Shown: one piece after another, positions 30,577 to 32,189 of the stretch | Position numbering within the stretch: position 1 is the first letter of the stretch | Layout: every line of letters starts with the position of its first letter | Assembly: GCA_045118075.1 (NCBI GenBank) | Contig: JBGUOI010000059.1 | Coordinates: 1 to 32,189 of the forward strand | Direction: 5' to 3' | DNA: 32,189 bases | Source of the DNA: Merdiplasma sp045118075 | GTDB lineage: Bacteria > Bacillota > Clostridia > Lachnospirales > Lachnospiraceae | Notes under the pieces: generated by a model | Seen by the model: only the letters and a program-made list of their open reading frames with translations | What the model was told of the DNA's origin: nothing | Database searches by the model: none | Position numbers and translations under genes: made by a program

Positions 30577-32010
30577 ATGAAAGAATTTATGGACCGCGAT
30601 TTTCTGCTTCAGACACCGACAGCCAGGCATCTGTTTCACGATTATGCGGAGAATCTGCCGCTGGTGGATTACCACTGCCATTTAAATCCGCAGGAGATCT
30701 TTGAGGACCGCCGCTTCAATGATATCGGCGAGGTGTGGCTCGGCGGACGCAATGCTGACGGAAGCTATTTCGGAGATCATTATAAATGGAGAATCATGAG
30801 ATCGAACGGAGTTCCGGAGGAGAGCGTGACCGGTACGGCTCAGCCGTTTGAGCGTTTTGAAAAGTTTGCCGAGGCGCTGGAGCTGTGCATCGGCAACCCG
30901 ATGTATCACTGGTGCAATCTTGAACTGCGCAAGTACTTCGGAGTGACCAAACCTCTCAATAAGAAGAATGCGAAAGAGATCTGGGACCAGTGCAACGACA
31001 AGCTGCGCAATGACCCGAACTGCTCCGTGCGCGGCCTGATCAGACAGTCGAACGTCGCCTATATCGGGACGACGGATGATCCGGTGGATACGCTGGAATG
31101 GCATGAGAAGATCGCTGCCGATGAGAGCTTTACCACGCTGGTGCGTCCTTCCTTCCGCCCGGACAAGGCGGTCAATATCAACAAAGCCGGCTGGCGCGAA
31201 TATATGGACAAACTGGCAAAGTGCGTCGGAAAAGAAAAGTTTGAAAGCGCTCAGGAAGTCCTGGATGCGATCGAAGAGAGGATCCGCTTCTTCAAGGACC
31301 ATGGCTGCGTGGCCAGCGACCACGGCATCGACTATGTGATGTTCCGCCCGGCGCCGATGAGCGAAGTGGAAGAAGTGTTCAAAAAAGCGATGGCCGGCAC
31401 TGAGATCAGCATTGAGGAGGCGGAGAAATTCCAGACCGCTTTGATGCTGACACTGGGCAGAGCTTATCATAAGTATGACATCGTTATGGAGATCCACTAT
31501 TCCTGCCTGCGCAATGTTAACGAGCGCATGTTTGCAAAGGAAGGGCCGGACACCGGCTTTGACATGATCTCCCAGAATACCTGCGGCGGAGATATCGCTG
31601 CTTTCTTAAATGAGCTGGAAAAGACGAATGAGCTGCCCAAGACAGTTCTGTTCTCGCTCAACCCGGCGGACAATGAGCAGATCGGGACCATCCTCGGATG
31701 CTTCCAGTCAAGCGAAGTTCCCGGCAAGATCCAGCACGGTCCCGCCTGGTGGTTCAATGATACCAAGAGCGGCATGGAGGACCAGATGCGCTCGCTTGCA
31801 AACCTGGGAATCCTGGGCAACTTTATCGGCATGCTGACTGACTCACGCTCTTTCCTTTCTTATACAAGGCATGACTATTTCCGCAGGATCATGTGCAATA
31901 TGATCGGCAATCTGGTGGAAGAGGGCGAGTATCCGAATGACGAAGAAGCTTTAAAGAGAATCGTTGAGGGAATCAGCTTCACGAACGCAAAACGTTACTT
32001 TGGAATCTGA
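30577..32010 (+). CDS. uxaC: Glucuronate (uronate) isomerase
   Basis: UxaC converts D-glucuronate to D-fructuronate and D-galacturonate to D-tagaturonate, the first step of bacterial hexuronate breakdown. The 477-residue protein has the normal length. It has the metal-binding VDYHCHLNP motif (His33, His35) and other family blocks such as RGLIRQSNVAYIGTTDDPVD, the IHYSCLRN segment and WWFNDTKSGMEDQMRSLANL. AGGAGG lies 11 bases before the ATG. It is cotranscribed with uxaB, which starts 23 bases later. Confidence 0.97.
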   Translation: MKEFMDRDFLLQTPTARHLFHDYAENLPLVDYHCHLNPQEIFEDRRFNDIGEVWLGGRNADGSYFGDHYKWRIMRSNGVPEESVTGTAQPFERFEKFAEALELCIGNPMYHWCNLELRKYFGVTKPLNKKNAKEIWDQCNDKLRNDPNCSVRGLIRQSNVAYIGTTDDPVDTLEWHEKIAADESFTTLVRPSFRPDKAVNINKAGWREYMDKLAKCVGKEKFESAQEVLDAIEERIRFFKDHGCVASDHGIDYVMFRPAPMSEVEEVFKKAMAGTEISIEEAEKFQTALMLTLGRAYHKYDIVMEIHYSCLRNVNERMFAKEGPDTGFDMISQNTCGGDIAAFLNELEKTNELPKTVLFSLNPADNEQIGTILGCFQSSEVPGKIQHGPAWWFNDTKSGMEDQMRSLANLGILGNFIGMLTDSRSFLSYTRHDYFRRIMCNMIGNLVEEGEYPNDEEALKRIVEGISFTNAKRYFGI

Positions 32011-32033
32011 TATAAGTACAGGAGATGGAGAAA

Positions 32034-32189
32034 ATGAAGAAATTAAGCTATGCCACGCTGGAAGAGATGAATTTCGATGAATACCTGCTTAAGGATGCCC
32101 CGGAGCGCATTCTTCAGTTTGGTGAGGGTAACTTCCTCAGAGCTTTTGTCGATTATTTTATCGACTGCATGAATGAGAAGGCCGGATTT
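32034..32189 (+). CDS. uxaB: Tagaturonate reductase / altronate oxidoreductase, N-terminal fragment (runs off the window)
   Basis: Fifty-two codons are present. After a short leader the protein reads ERILQFGEGNFLRAFVDYFI, the NAD-binding start of the UxaB branch of long-chain mannitol dehydrogenases. UxaB reduces tagaturonate to altronate in the galacturonate branch. AGGAG and GGAG lie just before ATG 32034. The fructuronate reductase UxuB is a relative, but the QFGEGNFLRAF wording fits UxaB better. The rest of the pathway probably lies to the right. Confidence 0.9.
   Translation, partial: MKKLSYATLEEMNFDEYLLKDAPERILQFGEGNFLRAFVDYFIDCMNEKAGF

Overview
This is a chromosomal window from an anaerobic, moderately GC-rich Firmicute, most likely a gut or rumen Lachnospiraceae. 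The placement rests on four things: an oxygen-sensitive ribonucleotide reductase, a selenium-trafficking cluster of the clostridial type, a TRAP-fed hexuronate pathway, and strong AGGAGG ribosome sites. No phage, transposase, integrase, rRNA or CRISPR array is visible.

Layout. Positions 1-4189 hold a selenium block. A LysR-type regulator (cut by the window edge) and a class V aminotransferase/cysteine desulfurase run leftward. YedE, a TusA-like YedF, a DUF3343 protein and SelD run rightward, the last three joined by ATGA overlaps. Positions 4279-9641 carry a membrane glycerophosphodiesterase, an L,D-transpeptidase and a domain-permuted GH3 glycosidase. Positions 9642-10614 are non-coding: a 189-bp palindrome, tRNA-Val(CAC) and an array of 64-bp repeats. 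Positions 10615-15028 hold an NSS-family transporter, a 919-residue pyruvyltransferase/ferredoxin/F420-dehydrogenase-like fusion and a small unknown protein. Positions 15038-18925 hold truA and an ABC exporter (leftward) divergent from a membrane-anchored EEP phosphatase. Positions 18926-19760 are again non-coding: a run of hairpins, tRNA-Val(GAC) and a second array of the same 64-bp repeat. Positions 19761-21517 are a TPR plus DUF4037 pair. Positions 21536-26480 carry nrdG, nrdD (with a fused redoxin domain), trxB and a NERD-like membrane protein. Positions 26562-32189 are a hexuronate locus: GntR regulator and TRAP transporter leftward, uxaC and uxaB rightward.

How the genes work together. 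The first block should deliver selenium to selenophosphate; no selA or selB is in view, so the end use may be selenouridine or Se-dependent molybdenum hydroxylases rather than selenocysteine. The nrd block looks like a self-contained anaerobic dNTP module: reductase with its own redoxin, its activase, a thioredoxin reductase, and a pair of NrdR boxes. In the uronate locus the TRAP system would import glucuronate or galacturonate, UxaC would isomerise it and UxaB would reduce it, under a GntR repressor whose likely operator occurs twice in the divergent control region.

The most unusual non-coding signals are two arrays of one repeat family with an exact 64-bp period (11 units in total), each beginning next to the promoter of a different tRNA-Val gene, and a GC-rich hairpin repeat found twice, each copy ending in the ribosome-binding site of the next gene.
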